Position numbers and translations under genes: made by a program. A stretch of DNA of 64,000 nt from Marisa cornuarietis (lineage: Eukaryota > Mollusca > Gastropoda > Architaenioglossa > Ampullariidae). Under the pieces are notes generated by a model that was given only the letters and a program-made list of their open reading frames with translations, made no database searches and was not told the DNA's origin. The DNA is taken from assembly GCA_004794655.1 (NCBI GenBank), contig SMMW01000130.1:496001-560000 (forward strand). The letters are read 5' to 3'. Positions 38,731-50,839 of this stretch are shown here, piece by piece. Within the stretch, counting starts at the first letter, position 1. Every line of letters starts with the position of its first letter.

Positions 38731-39743
38731 TTGGAATTAACATGAAAATTATTTTGTTTGCGTTTGTCGTGAGAACACTTCTTACTGCACAGACAGGAAA
38801 ACAAGTCACACACTGACTGTCTGTACTTCGTTCCTGCAAAGAAGTAAACAAAGAAGTTGACGACCGTTACCCTGCACTTCCGGTTCAACAATTTTTATCA
38901 TTCTGATCACAATGTTCGGAACTGAGAATATAAGAAAAACTACAGACAGAACCACCAACATTTTGGTGGCGGCTATTTCCCTCTTAGTGTCTGATGTTGT
39001 TGTTTGTTTTCGAAATGTTACCGTTTGCACCAGCTTGAACCCTGTGATTGCAGTTGAAATAAACACGATAATAGGAATTCCTAGCGACAAGATGGCGCCA
39101 TAGTAAATTCCTTCAAGGTCGTTGACAATAGAGCTGTTTTCGATATAAACTGTGTTACAAATATTTCTGTTATAGTTTTATTTCTTTGTATGTCAAAAAA
39201 ACATATTGCATGATAGGAATAAGCTATAATGAAATAAGGAAAAGTTGCGAAAAACCCACCTAGAAGAATAAAAGCTAGAATGGCCTTCTTACTGAGAATT
39301 GTTTTAGCATGTAGGGGGAAGAGAACACTGACACATCTCTCACAAGACGCCAGGACCGTCAGGTACATTGAGAAGTACATGAAGCCCTCAATTACCAGCA
39401 GACGGCTGTTTATAATAAACTGGAAAACAGCTCCATACAAACCGTCTTCCGTTGTCCTGTATAAACTGTCGACATTAAGAATAAACAAAAATAACACGTT
39501 CAGAAGATGGACTAGTTCCAAAGAAAACAGACAAATGTTAATTCTGTTGTTAAGACCTTGCTTGTAGAAAACAACAAGACTGACGGATGCTCCGAATGTT
39601 CCAACGATGAACATCACTGGCATGACAGTGACTCCTCTCAGCTTGGTGACGAGCAGTTCTGTCTCTTGACTGATTGGGTCATCTGGGTATTCCTGGGGTA
39701 TCATAGGTACACATCCTCGAGGAACATCTATAGTGCAGTTCAT
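38731..39743 (-). pseudogene. 7TM receptor copy 6, two lesions
   Basis: The first 200 or so codons (39743 down to about 39147) match the family, including RGCVPMIPQEYPDDPIS, TM1-TM4 and SCERC. One base is then missing (TATAAACTG for TATAAAACTG), which shifts the frame in the loop before TM5. A second frame (38806-39090) continues TM5-TM6 up to EPEVQGNGR. There, 65 bases covering most of TM7 are absent near 38860, with ACG at both breakpoints. An upstream ATG matching the long-form start meets a stop after 14 codons. A functional receptor is not possible. Confidence 0.85.
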
Positions 39744-41439
39744 AGTGCTTACAATCGCTGGATCCGTTAAAAAAATGCGTCCTTTTTGAGAAATTCTGGT
39801 CGTGTGGTCATCTAGAGTCTTATATTAACGAGTCTTTGAAAAATCGTAAAGAGAAAATGAGGATAGAGAATTCAAGGCTAGGTTTCGTAAAGAACGATTG
39901 AGTGTAGAGTCGGACATTAGCCCCTACACTTCACAGCCATAGTCTAGTGTTATTCGCAGAGCACAACACCCTTCATTAAGAATTCACTCCTTTGTACTTT
40001 ATTGTCAATAATTTATTAAAGATTATTATATTACACATTTAAATTCCTAATTCCCTTCATCAATATGAATACCTTCATTTACTATATTGTTAAGTGTCAA
40101 GGACGGAGAAGACTCAATCAGGAGTCTTGTGCAATATTTCGCTCATGACACCTTATGTTGTGGTCTGCGAACACTGTATGCACATTATATACACGCTGTA
40201 CACACTGTGTGCCCATAGAATTAACAGCAGCACCGACCGTGGAACTGATGAGCACTAACAACAACGGCCTGACATCTAACATCGATGAAGACTGGAAGGT
40301 GACATTCCTCCTGATAATTGTTGCGACTATATATCTTTGCAAAATAGTTTTAAGAGCTGCGGGTATTTCTGTTATAGTTCTGTGTTTGTGGCTTTATGAT
40401 GCCATGTGGGCTGAACATAAAGATCCTTTACGTGTGCTGCCAAAACTACACTTTTCACAGAATGTCAAGTGACTTCAAACAAAAGCAATTATGTTTGTTG
40501 GGAAAATAAAGAGACATGATGGGAGCTCGCTTCAGAAAACAATAAACGTGTGGAAGCATTATATTGCTATTACCAGATGTCAATCGATGCATGAACAGAA
40601 AATAACAAACGCATTTTTCTGTATGCAGCCAACCTATTCTCAGGGTTTATTTTTCTTAAATAGAAGATACTAAAAAACCTTTTGCTGTAACGAGTTCTCT
40701 GAATGAATGATACTTTTATTAATTTGTTGCGGAGCTAATTTCTAAGACTAATTTTTAAGGGGTACGACATTTTCGTGCTAAATTTACTTATAGACAAACG
40801 GACTTGTTTATTTTTAATCCTTATCGCTAAATAATTCTCCATTTTCTGTATTTCTGAGGTCTTTAAAGTAGAAGCTATGTCAAAAGTGTCTTTTGCTGAA
40901 AGACCTGTGGAAAACTGAGTACTATAGTTCAAAACGACTGTAATATCTCTAAGCAAACACGAGAATACTCGCAGCTCGAAATTATTTCCCTCTTTCCCTG
41001 ATTTTTGTAGTCAGAATAAGGTTGTGGCCTGGCCGCATTCTTTGCACAAGTTCTCAAAGAGCGCCACCCTCTCTGTAACAGCCTTTCGACCAAACATTGA
41101 CAGTCGTAGCCAGTTCATTCATCAACTTGGTAATTTTTCTGTTTATATAATTTATGTTATATTTTCATATTATTCATTTATTCGTAAGCTACTGGACGCT
41201 CAGTGACTTCATGTTTAATACAAAGCGCTAGTAATAGATATTTTAGGAGCAGAACGATTATCTTTATGAGAAATGGTGCTTCGTACATCGAAGGAGTGGG
41301 GAAAGGATTATGTAGGAACGATTGAAAGAAAAGAAGCAAAAAAAAAAAAAAAATCCGTCGACGATAGAAGGAGTGGGAAAGGGATTATGTAGGAACGATT
41401 GAAAAAAAGAAGCAATGTATATATATATATACACGCACA
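39744..41439. other. Duplicated upstream flank of receptor copy 6
   Basis: Collinear with other upstream flanks. A local direct duplication of about 60 bases lies at 41282-41415, with the two halves separated by an A run near 41340. No gene recognised. Confidence 0.5.
40165..40472 (+). other. Length-conserved upstream block with longest small frame, copy 6
   Basis: Counterpart of 2080-2240. Here the plus-strand frame is open for 105 codons (40155-40472). It has an acidic segment (SNIDEDWKV), a long hydrophobic run (FLLIIVATIYL, then ISVIVLCLWLY) and a basic tail. In the other five copies the frame stops soon after the first hydrophobic run. This may be the least decayed copy of a small membrane-protein exon, or a chance read-through. 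Confidence 0.35.
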
Positions 41440-43200
41440 CATAGAAATCGCACTTTCGTGAATCATTAATTCATTTGTCCCTTGACTGGTATCGGTCGTT
41501 AGGGGATGCACTTGGATAGACAAGGCCCAGGTCAAGCACAGGACAACTAGTCCAGTTGTTTACGTTGTAATCCAGTTCTTCTTCTGGTGACCGCGGCGTC
41601 AACCCGCACTCGAAGATACCTAAAGTACAGTCTTCGACAAAGTGTTGTGCCGGGTCACATGACCAAATCAGACCAACTAACGCCGCTTGACTCTTTCAAG
41701 TAAGAGTTTCTGAAGTCCTTCGAGTGTGGCGAACATACTTCGTACAAAGTCATTGGTTTTATGCACGAAGTTTGGAGCAGCCTCCCCAGAATGTCTCGAT
41801 ATTCAGCATGTGTGTAAGGTTTTGCAGGTCTCTATTAGGCCCTGCTACCGGACAGATGTCGTTTGCAAAGCGTAGATTTTTTATGTGAGTTCCATCAATG
41901 AAAATGGAAGTGTGATTGGCGTTGAGGGTTTCACTCAGGATGTTCTCCAGGAAATGGTTAACAGCCCAGGCAAAAAGGGAGCGCCATTTACTGACACATA
42001 CTGTTGTGTGAAGGAAATCTTCCATTCGGTTATCAGGCAGTACTGCGCTCATTAAGCTCTGAGTGATGTCCCTTCGCCTAACTGGCTGGTGGGGGGCAGA
42101 GCTCTGTCGTATTAGTGTCTTGTCTGACGTCTTCCTCGTGTTGGACTTGTGGTTGTGTATCTTTATGATGGGCCTGCCATCATGCGTTTGGAATGCGGTG
42201 CCTCTTTGGTTTCTGTGGCTTCGATTTCTTTTAAGAAGCAGACTTGACAATCGGCGCAGTTCTGCGGGTATCATGTCTCCTTGACTTTTGTTGACCAGTG
42301 AACTGTTGCGTGTGCTGGGGCTCATTCGTCGCCCTAGTGTGCTGTGTGCTGTGTGTAGGATGTGTTATTAGGAACTACATTGACTAGCGAGTGTATTACG
42401 ACTTGTGTGACGTTTGATATTTGGCCTGGGGACTGTGTTGGTGCTGTGTGTAGATGCTGCCTTATGGCCTGGAGCTACGTCATTTTGTTCTGACGTCACA
42501 TTATTTTTACGTCACACCATCTGTCATTTGTGAAGCGCCTTGAGTTCGTCTTAAAGGGAGGATATATAAGGCGCTATACAAGTAACTTTTTTATATTATT
42601 ATTTTTATTATTATTATCATTATTATTATTATTATCATTATTATTATTATTATTATACATCGCTTTGATGACTTGAACGAGACTTTCTTCAATGCTGAAT
42701 TTTCGCATCACATGCCACACCACTTGTGTCAGCCTCTGTCAAAACCCTTTTAAATCTGAAAAGTTGTGGTAGAGGTGGTGCTGATGCTGATGGTGCGTCC
42801 CTATTAGGATGCCACAGATCTGTTCAACTGTGTTCTTGTGCTCTTGCCTGGTCTGAATTCAGCCTGTTTTTCCGCGGTGGTGCTGATGCGGTTCTGCATC
42901 ACTTTCAGAATTATTTTGCTTGGGTGGTTGTTAAGGCTTATTTTTTCTGTCGTTTTGGGACTGTTTTCTGTTTCCTGTTTTGGAAAGGGTATGACTAGTA
43001 ACTGCATCTATTCTCTGAACCATTCTTAGCGTTTCCAGACTCTTTGGTGAAGAGCAGCAAGGAACGTCTCATACCCACCCTGCTCTAGAAGTCCAGATGT
43101 CGACGCCATGCGACATTCTTTAGTTTGCGTACAACTCTTTCAACCTGTTCCCGTAGTACTGGTCGGTCTAAATGTCTGTGCAAATTATAGGATGCCGAGG
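41440..43200 (-). mobile_element. Decayed LINE, unit 6, with most reverse transcriptase left
   Basis: Counterpart of 3268-5345. At 41759-41990 the minus strand reads FLENILSETLN and LRFANDICPVAG, a degraded reverse-transcriptase core where the FADD catalytic motif has become FAND. The element is interrupted at about 42058-42656 by a separate insertion and continues to about 43200. Confidence 0.7.
42058..42656 (+). mobile_element. Inserted retroelement 3' end with (ATT)n tail
   Basis: This interrupts the unit-6 LINE where other units read straight through. Its right end reads GAAGCGCCTTGAG then GGCGCTATACAAGT and an (ATT)n run at about 42595-42656, a common 3'-end module of L2/CR1-like LINEs and their SINEs. 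It is therefore a plus-strand insertion younger than the unit LINE. The 5' limit is approximate. Confidence 0.6.
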
Positions 43201-43683
43201 CTTCTTTTGTTGTTTTGCAATTTCCCGATTTACCCACCATTCCTTCCGATCACTAGTTGGCGTTTGGCCCAACCGTTTCAATCACTGAGTACCACGAGGA
43301 CGTCCTCTTACTGTACTACGTTTATAATCTTGTCTACCTTGTCTACTTCATTGTCTTCACACGTTGAGGTTGAAGCATGTACTTGGACAATGGTGACCTT
43401 GTGAGGTCCGGCAGAGACGTGGATGATCATCCTGCTCTATATGTGTGTACAGCTGATGACAGCAGTAAAAATAATAATCATAGAAATAAAGCAAAATCTT
43501 ATAAATAGAAATGTATGAGATGGACCTACTGCACGACTTTTGGCATTTCTCATCCTCATTAGTGCAAACACTCTAAATGCGTCCTAGCGCGCAAGACACA
43601 CGCACACACACACGCGTGCGCACACACACAAAATAATGTTGCCAACGGTATCTGTCCTAGTAATTTAGAAAAAAAAATTAACT
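43201..43683. other. Spacer, no gene seen
   Basis: Contains a short (CA)n-like run near 43598-43630. Nothing else recognised. Confidence 0.4.
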
Positions 43684-45233
43684 GAGGTCCGCTGGTGTAT
43701 TTTACGCTGCTTTATAGTCTTTGTGTGTCTCTGAGTGTTATCTACCTCAGTTAGATTTTACAGCCTGTGTAATCTATGTTTCCATATGTTGTTTCGCTGT
43801 GTGTTTGATATCCGTGTTGTTTACTTGTTTACTTGTTTACCTCCTTCACCTGTAATTCTCATTTCATTCTCCTTCCTTTTCCATCGTCCTTCGTCCTTCT
43901 TGTCGTTAGTCTTTTCTTCCCTGCGTGTTTCAACGTCTTTATTTATCAACAACATACACAAGAATGAAGAAAACGATTTTCAGATGTTACCAAAATCATT
44001 AGTTATTGTGAGCGATGGCTAAAATGATTACATCTAGCATATTCACGGTTAAAGAATATTATGCTCTGAAACTAATTTCATAACAGAAGTAAATGAAAAG
44101 AAAAAATCAGTTCATTTATTTTTATTGAACATTTTCATCGCGGAGAGTCACAGACAGCACATGTCGCACTGACTAACTAATAATAAGAAATAACAAAAAT
44201 AAAATATAAAAGAACATTAACAAGTAGACGCTGTGCTGCACAAAACAGATTCATCTACTAAAACGTCTTATTATCAAGATGAACATACACAGCAAATAAG
44301 AAAAACAAGAAAATCAAGTAGAAAATAAAACTAACAAATCTGTAATCAAAAATGGAATGCTGTGTTTGGTAATAGTCGGTATTTAAAGAAGAAAATCGAG
44401 CAAAGTATATGTTATACAGGTTTGTTCAAGTGAGCGCTTAAATGCTGCCTTTGTTTCTGAATGACAAATTTGGTAGCGAATAAGAATGAAAAAGGTCAAT
44501 AAGTTAGAAATAATATATTTAAATTAGAAGTATGTAAAGTAGTAGTAATTTTAACATCTTAATCAGTGTTATACACTCAAAATGGAGGCTAGGAAATCTT
44601 GGTCTTATAAATCTATTGGCAGAAAATAGCAGCCAGTATCAAGTTTGTCATACAAGAATGCAAGTACGCCAATTGCAAATAAAAGGAAAAATCAGTGATA
44701 TAACGAAGCCAACGGAAAGTCTCAACACACAGACGCCCTCCAGCAAATGCCAGACAACGCTGCTCCTCCGCGTGAGGACCGGACACTGCAACCTCGACAG
44801 TCGCCTCAATCATCGGCATCAAAGCCTTAGTTGTCAGTGAAAAACAGCATTTTCCCCAATCCTGTTTACTCTACCAACAACAATAACAATTCTGAATCAC
44901 AAAACCTCCGTACATTTGGAACTTTGGGGGTCGGCTTCCAACCGACACAGGAACACCGGAGGACATAGGGCGGAAGAAGTCAAATGTGGAAGAAACAGGA
45001 ATAGCTACACGTTGGGGATATTGTATTCTTTAAAGCTGATATGTAAATGATTGTATTCTGGAAATATTGCACACATGGTATTAATAAAGTCTTTGACGAA
45101 TCATATCGTATTGTCTAGCAGCATTTTGCAAAAAGGACAATAATTTTTCACCGATTTTGGTTCCATTTCCCCGCAGAGATGAGGATAGTTTTGTTACTGT
45201 CGTGAATGAACAGTCATGAACACGAGCACACTC
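43684..45233. repeat. 1.6 kb repeat R, copy 2
   Basis: Counterpart of 32324-33926 in the same orientation, with small indels. Here the sequence beyond the right end is a (CA)n tract and unrelated DNA, with no receptor 3' flank. Confidence 0.7.
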
Positions 45234-45275
45234 TTCCTTCTCTTTTATTTACTTTTTCGATATATCTCTCTTCTC

Positions 45276-45280
<5 letters not shown>

Positions 45281-45339
<59 letters not shown>
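45281..45339. repeat. (CA)n microsatellite
   Basis: About 29 CA units directly after the end of repeat R. The tract marks the right edge of the duplicated array. Confidence 0.95.
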
Positions 45340-45341
<2 letters not shown>

Positions 45342-45841
45342 ACACATATGTACATTTATGCACCTAGCTGCATGGAACTGTTACGGGGCGTGGTTATTTT
45401 TTCAATCACCATGGAAACGTTCCGTTTTTAGAAGCTTTTGATACATTCTTCTACAGCCTGACGCAGAGCAATAAAAATAGTTCCCGTTATCTAATCATGT
45501 CAAATTTACCTCTGTGACACTGTTATATCGCGCTGTGCTAGATGTAACATCTACTTCAATAGCAGCGAGTGGACGGAGGAGAAGGCGATGTTTATTTTGT
45601 TTGTTCTCTCCTGTGATCCCTGAAGGTGAGGATTGTCTCTAATTATGAAAGGTCGGGGAGCTTATGAAAGTCACGATCAACACAGTCTAGGTAAGATTTA
45701 GAAAGTTAATAGTACAGCAAGTGTCGACCTAGGAAGGCACTATCAATATGTTAATGTAAAACTAAATCACGGCAATAGAGTGAGATAAGAATCTTTCCAT
45801 AACTTAACTGGTTCATTGTTTAAGTGCTTCCACCTTTAAGG
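45340..45841. other. Spacer, no gene seen
   Basis: Unique-looking sequence between the array edge and the SINE. No frame or motif recognised. Confidence 0.4.
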
Positions 45842-46290
45842 GATTTTGCACATGGGGGAGATTAGTGATGGATAGAGTAAACCGGAGTACCCGGAGAAAA
45901 AAATCCCTGGCAGCCGACCTAGCAAACATGTGTCGCATACAGCGAGTGTCCCAAGAGAAGATCTGAACCCATGGGGCCAGTTGCACAACACGTTTCTAAA
46001 CCTTAAAACTGTTCTAAAGAAGCAAAATCTCTTCTTAGCCAATTTAATGCATTGTAGAAAAACATACAAAAAATTGGACTGACAGGACGGAAAGTCAGAC
46101 TTTATCTTACTTAAAGCAGTTTTAGTTTTAAAAATTCTAAAAAAGTGGTGTGCACTTTAAACTAATTATCTAAATAGAGTTAAGGCTTAAGCTTGTTTAA
46201 AATTAGAAATGTGTTTACAACTGGCCCCAGGTCTCTAACTGCAGTAGTGACAAGCGAGTGTCTATGTCACTATACTGTCGGGTGCGCCCT
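45842..46290 (-). mobile_element. tRNA-derived SINE, split by a MITE
   Basis: On the minus strand the order is GGGCGCACC, a tRNA-like A-box region, GACACTCGCTTGTCACTAC, the B-box GGTTCAGATCT, and a body with CTCCGGGTACTCCGGTTTA. The head resembles a tRNA gene; the body is a widespread SINE type. A palindromic element sits at 45972-46229, between CCTGG side bases and the B-box. Removing it restores a continuous SINE. Confidence 0.7.
45972..46229. mobile_element. MITE with terminal inverted repeats
   Basis: 258 bases with ends TGGGGCCAGTTG and CAACTGGCCCCA. The imperfect inverted repeat extends about 30 bases inwards (TTTCTAA motifs on both sides). It has no coding capacity. The family is not certain; no clear target-site duplication is seen at the junctions. 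Confidence 0.8.
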
Positions 46291-47193
46291 TTCGAACGCA
46301 CGATGCTTCGTGATAATATCTTTACTTCTGTATATCAAATCAAAATACTTTTCATCTCCATTAGCCTTTGCGACAAACATTGCTTTTTCTTGAATCGTTA
46401 TGTTAGTTATTTTTTTCTTTTGAAGACAGTCTACAAACTCTCATCAAAGTTATGCAAGTCATTTTCTCTACACTTATCAAGAAGAAAAGTGTGTGCGTGC
46501 TAGAAATACTGATGTTATAATTTGTTCAGATAGGAACGTTTTATTAACTTGAACAAAATATTACATAAAGCATATAGTAAGTTAATTAAGTGAAACATTT
46601 GTGACATTTCACCCGTTACAGTTCTGTATACTTTAAAATTGCGCTAATCCAACATTTTCGTGAGAGATTGTTTAGTTTTTGTCAGTTGTCTTAGAGTTCA
46701 AACAAGTGGCAGTATGTGATGGGTATATAGTGAATAAAATATGTACTAGTCATCGGAAATTATACCTTCTGCCTTTTCAGTGATCTTCGCAAACTAGAAC
46801 GAAAATATATTTAGAATTCATATAATTAAATGAAGGCAATTCCAGATATATTTCTTTCACATACTTTCTCTCATAACAGCAACAAATGAAGGAAGTAAAA
46901 TTGGAAATGACTTACATCCCCTGCTAGAAGAGCTTGACCACACACATCTTGTGATAGCCTAAGGACTGTTAATAAACTGAAGGCTATGACCAGTATGTCA
47001 TCCCAACAGAGGCATCTTTGTTTTCATGTTGGTATGTCTTCACAGCAGAGACATGTAAGTATGTAGTTGTGCTATATTTAGGATAGCCAACTAACTCCTA
47101 ACTCGAAACTTCTGCTTTTAATTATCTCCCTGTGAATGGACTATGTCCCCTGATATCGGGGGTTGCTGCTACCGAATTACACCGCATTTTCTT
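46291..47193. other. 3' region of receptor copy 7, no other gene seen
   Basis: AT-rich, with no similarity noticed to the flanks of copies 1-6. Probably holds the 3' UTR of the next receptor. Confidence 0.4.
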
Positions 47194-48321
47194 TCATTTT
47201 TGTCTCCATTTCATAAATGCAGCTAATCTAGGACTGAGAGGGGACAAGAGCTCGCATACTGCCTGTCTGTACTTTGTTCCTGCAAAATAGTAGACAAAGA
47301 AATTGCCGCTGCTGTTCACAATGCTTCCAGTTTCTGCGCAGTTGACGAGGAGGACAAAAGAGTTGTTGTAACGACCATCATTCCTAACTTCTGGTTCAAA
47401 CAACGGAACCATTCTGATCACGATGTTTGGGATGGACAGAATAAGAAACTCTACAGACAGAATTACCAACATTTTGGTGGCTGCTGTTTCTCTCTTTGTG
47501 TCTGACGATGATGTCTGCTTTCGAAATGTTATCGTCTGCACCAGCTCGAAGCCTGTGATGGCAGTTGAAATTAAAACGATGATAGGAATACCTATCGACA
47601 AGATGGCGCCATAATAAATTCCTTCAAGATCTTGCACTATTTCCCTGTATTTAAAGTGGAATTCAGTAACAAGAACACCTACGGTGGATTTATTTTTTTG
47701 CATGTCAAACAAACACGCAGCTTGATATGAATAGACTACAAAGAAAAATGGGAAAATCGTGGCACAGCCACCGAGGATAATAAACATCAGTATTGCTTTA
47801 TTACTGAGAAGTGTTTTAGAATGCAGGGGGAAGAGAACACTGACACATCTCTCACAAGATGCCAGGGCCGTCAGGTACATTGAGCAGTACATGAAGCCCA
47901 GCATTCCCAACAAACGGTTGTTTATAATAAACTGGAAAACATCCCCATACAGCCCTTCGTCCATAGTCTTATACAAACTGTCTATGTTAAGTAAAACTAG
48001 AAATAACACGTTCAAGAGATTCACAAGCTCTAGAGAAAATAGACAGAGGTTGATTCTGTTATTAAGACCTTGCTTGTAAAAGACGAGACTGATGGATGTT
48101 CCTACTGTTCCTATAACGAAGAGAACTGGCATAACAGTGACGCCTCTTAGCTTGGTGACTAACTGCTCTGTCTCCTGGCTAATGGGGTCGTCTGGATAGT
48201 TTTTGGAAGTTACTGGAATACATCTGATGGTGGTATTAATAATGTTAATTACACTGTTGGCTGATGCCGAAGGCAGTGTCGTGAGAAATCCTCTGGTGAG
48301 AAGGTTAGGACCGTCGGACAT
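47194..48321 (-). CDS. Intronless 7TM receptor, divergent copy 7
   Basis: Intact, 375 residues. The N-terminus carries C34 and NYPDDPISQETE (41-52) just before TM1 at about 62-83. ERC is at 157-159, C203 lies before TM5, LSIP at 295-298 replaces CWxP, and NFFVY is at 340-344. TM1 is one residue shorter than in the array copies (SLVFYKQG for SVVVFYKQG). The tail differs (PLSPRLAAFMKWRQK). An N-glycosylation site, N29, is in the N-terminus. It is not part of the recent duplication units; shared motifs place it in the same subfamily. Intronless structure and minus orientation match the array. Confidence 0.88.
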   Translation of the reverse strand: MSDGPNLLTRGFLTTLPSASANSVINIINTTIRCIPVTSKNYPDDPISQETEQLVTKLRGVTVMPVLFVIGTVGTSISLVFYKQGLNNRINLCLFSLELVNLLNVLFLVLLNIDSLYKTMDEGLYGDVFQFIINNRLLGMLGFMYCSMYLTALASCERCVSVLFPLHSKTLLSNKAILMFIILGGCATIFPFFFVVYSYQAACLFDMQKNKSTVGVLVTEFHFKYREIVQDLEGIYYGAILSIGIPIIVLISTAITGFELVQTITFRKQTSSSDTKRETAATKMLVILSVEFLILSIPNIVIRMVPLFEPEVRNDGRYNNSFVLLVNCAETGSIVNSSGNFFVYYFAGTKYRQAVCELLSPLSPRLAAFMKWRQK

Positions 48322-48807
48322 CTTGTCGTTACGTCACATGCTATTTTAAAAAAATGAACATGAGAATCACTTTTAACGACTAGTTTGTCTGCTCTGAAGT
48401 TTCATTAATTTCGTTATCAAATCTTACGCATCGCTAGTCAATATGGTGGAAGATGTCTACATAAAATGGCATGAGACCAACGCCAATGCAATTGCATTCT
48501 TTAATGCTGTTGAATACTTGAGATGAAAATAAATCTGAACAGAGAATTCTCCTTCCTTTCGTATTCGTGATGTTCAAAAAAGGGGTAAAGCTTCGTGAAG
48601 TCCCTGAGTTTTACAATACGATTGCATTGTGAATAAAATATTTTAAAAAATAATAAAAGATGAGAAGCTGGTGGTGTTATATTTTGTCCACAGTGTAGAA
48701 TAATGTTTGAAGCATTAACGGGACTAACTGCACAGATCTTCAGTGTTAGTGTTGCACACACCTGAGGTAGCATTAGTGTCACGCAGCCCGGGGTAGTTAG
48801 TACCGTG
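48322..48807. other. Upstream region of receptor copy 7
   Basis: No gene is recognised and there is no copy of the conserved block found upstream of copies 1-6. Should include the promoter, which I cannot place. Confidence 0.4.
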
Positions 48808-49022
48808 AGGGGCAAGCTGATAATCTAGTGGTTAGAACAAAAGTGTGTCAAGACGCACACAGAAGCTGGTTCAAAATCTGTGGAAGCATACCCCCAGGGT
48901 ACTACTCCCAGTCTATCCTCTGTCTACTTGTCCCCAGTATACTACCTCTAGTCTACCCTGCTGTGGAAGAGGCATCTGACTCCTTCGATACTGGGGAAGC
49001 AAGACCACGATGATAAAAAGAT
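48808..49022 (+). mobile_element. tRNA-derived SINE
   Basis: The head GGGGCAAGCTGATAATCTAG followed by TGGTTAGAAC resembles a tRNA A-box region; GGTTCAAAATC is the B-box. The body contains repeated CCCAGTCTA/CCCTCTGTCTAC words. It ends in an A-rich tail (GATAAAAAG). Too altered to be a working tRNA gene. Confidence 0.6.
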
Positions 49023-50664
<1,642 letters not shown>

Positions 50665-50839
50665 TCCATTTGTAATGCGCAGGTATCCATTCGGAAGAAT
50701 GCTCATTGCGCAGCAAAAACAAAATAAATAAAAAATAAGAAAAAAAATAAAAATAAAATTAAAATAAAATAAAGTAAATAAATAGATAAACACCAGGAAA
50801 GTAAAAAATAAAGACACCAGTGTTGCTTGGTTGTTTAAG

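Noticed and set aside
48808..48900. Possible tRNA gene
   Set aside because: A-box and B-box are recognisable, but the stems do not pair well and the unit continues into a SINE body and A-rich tail.
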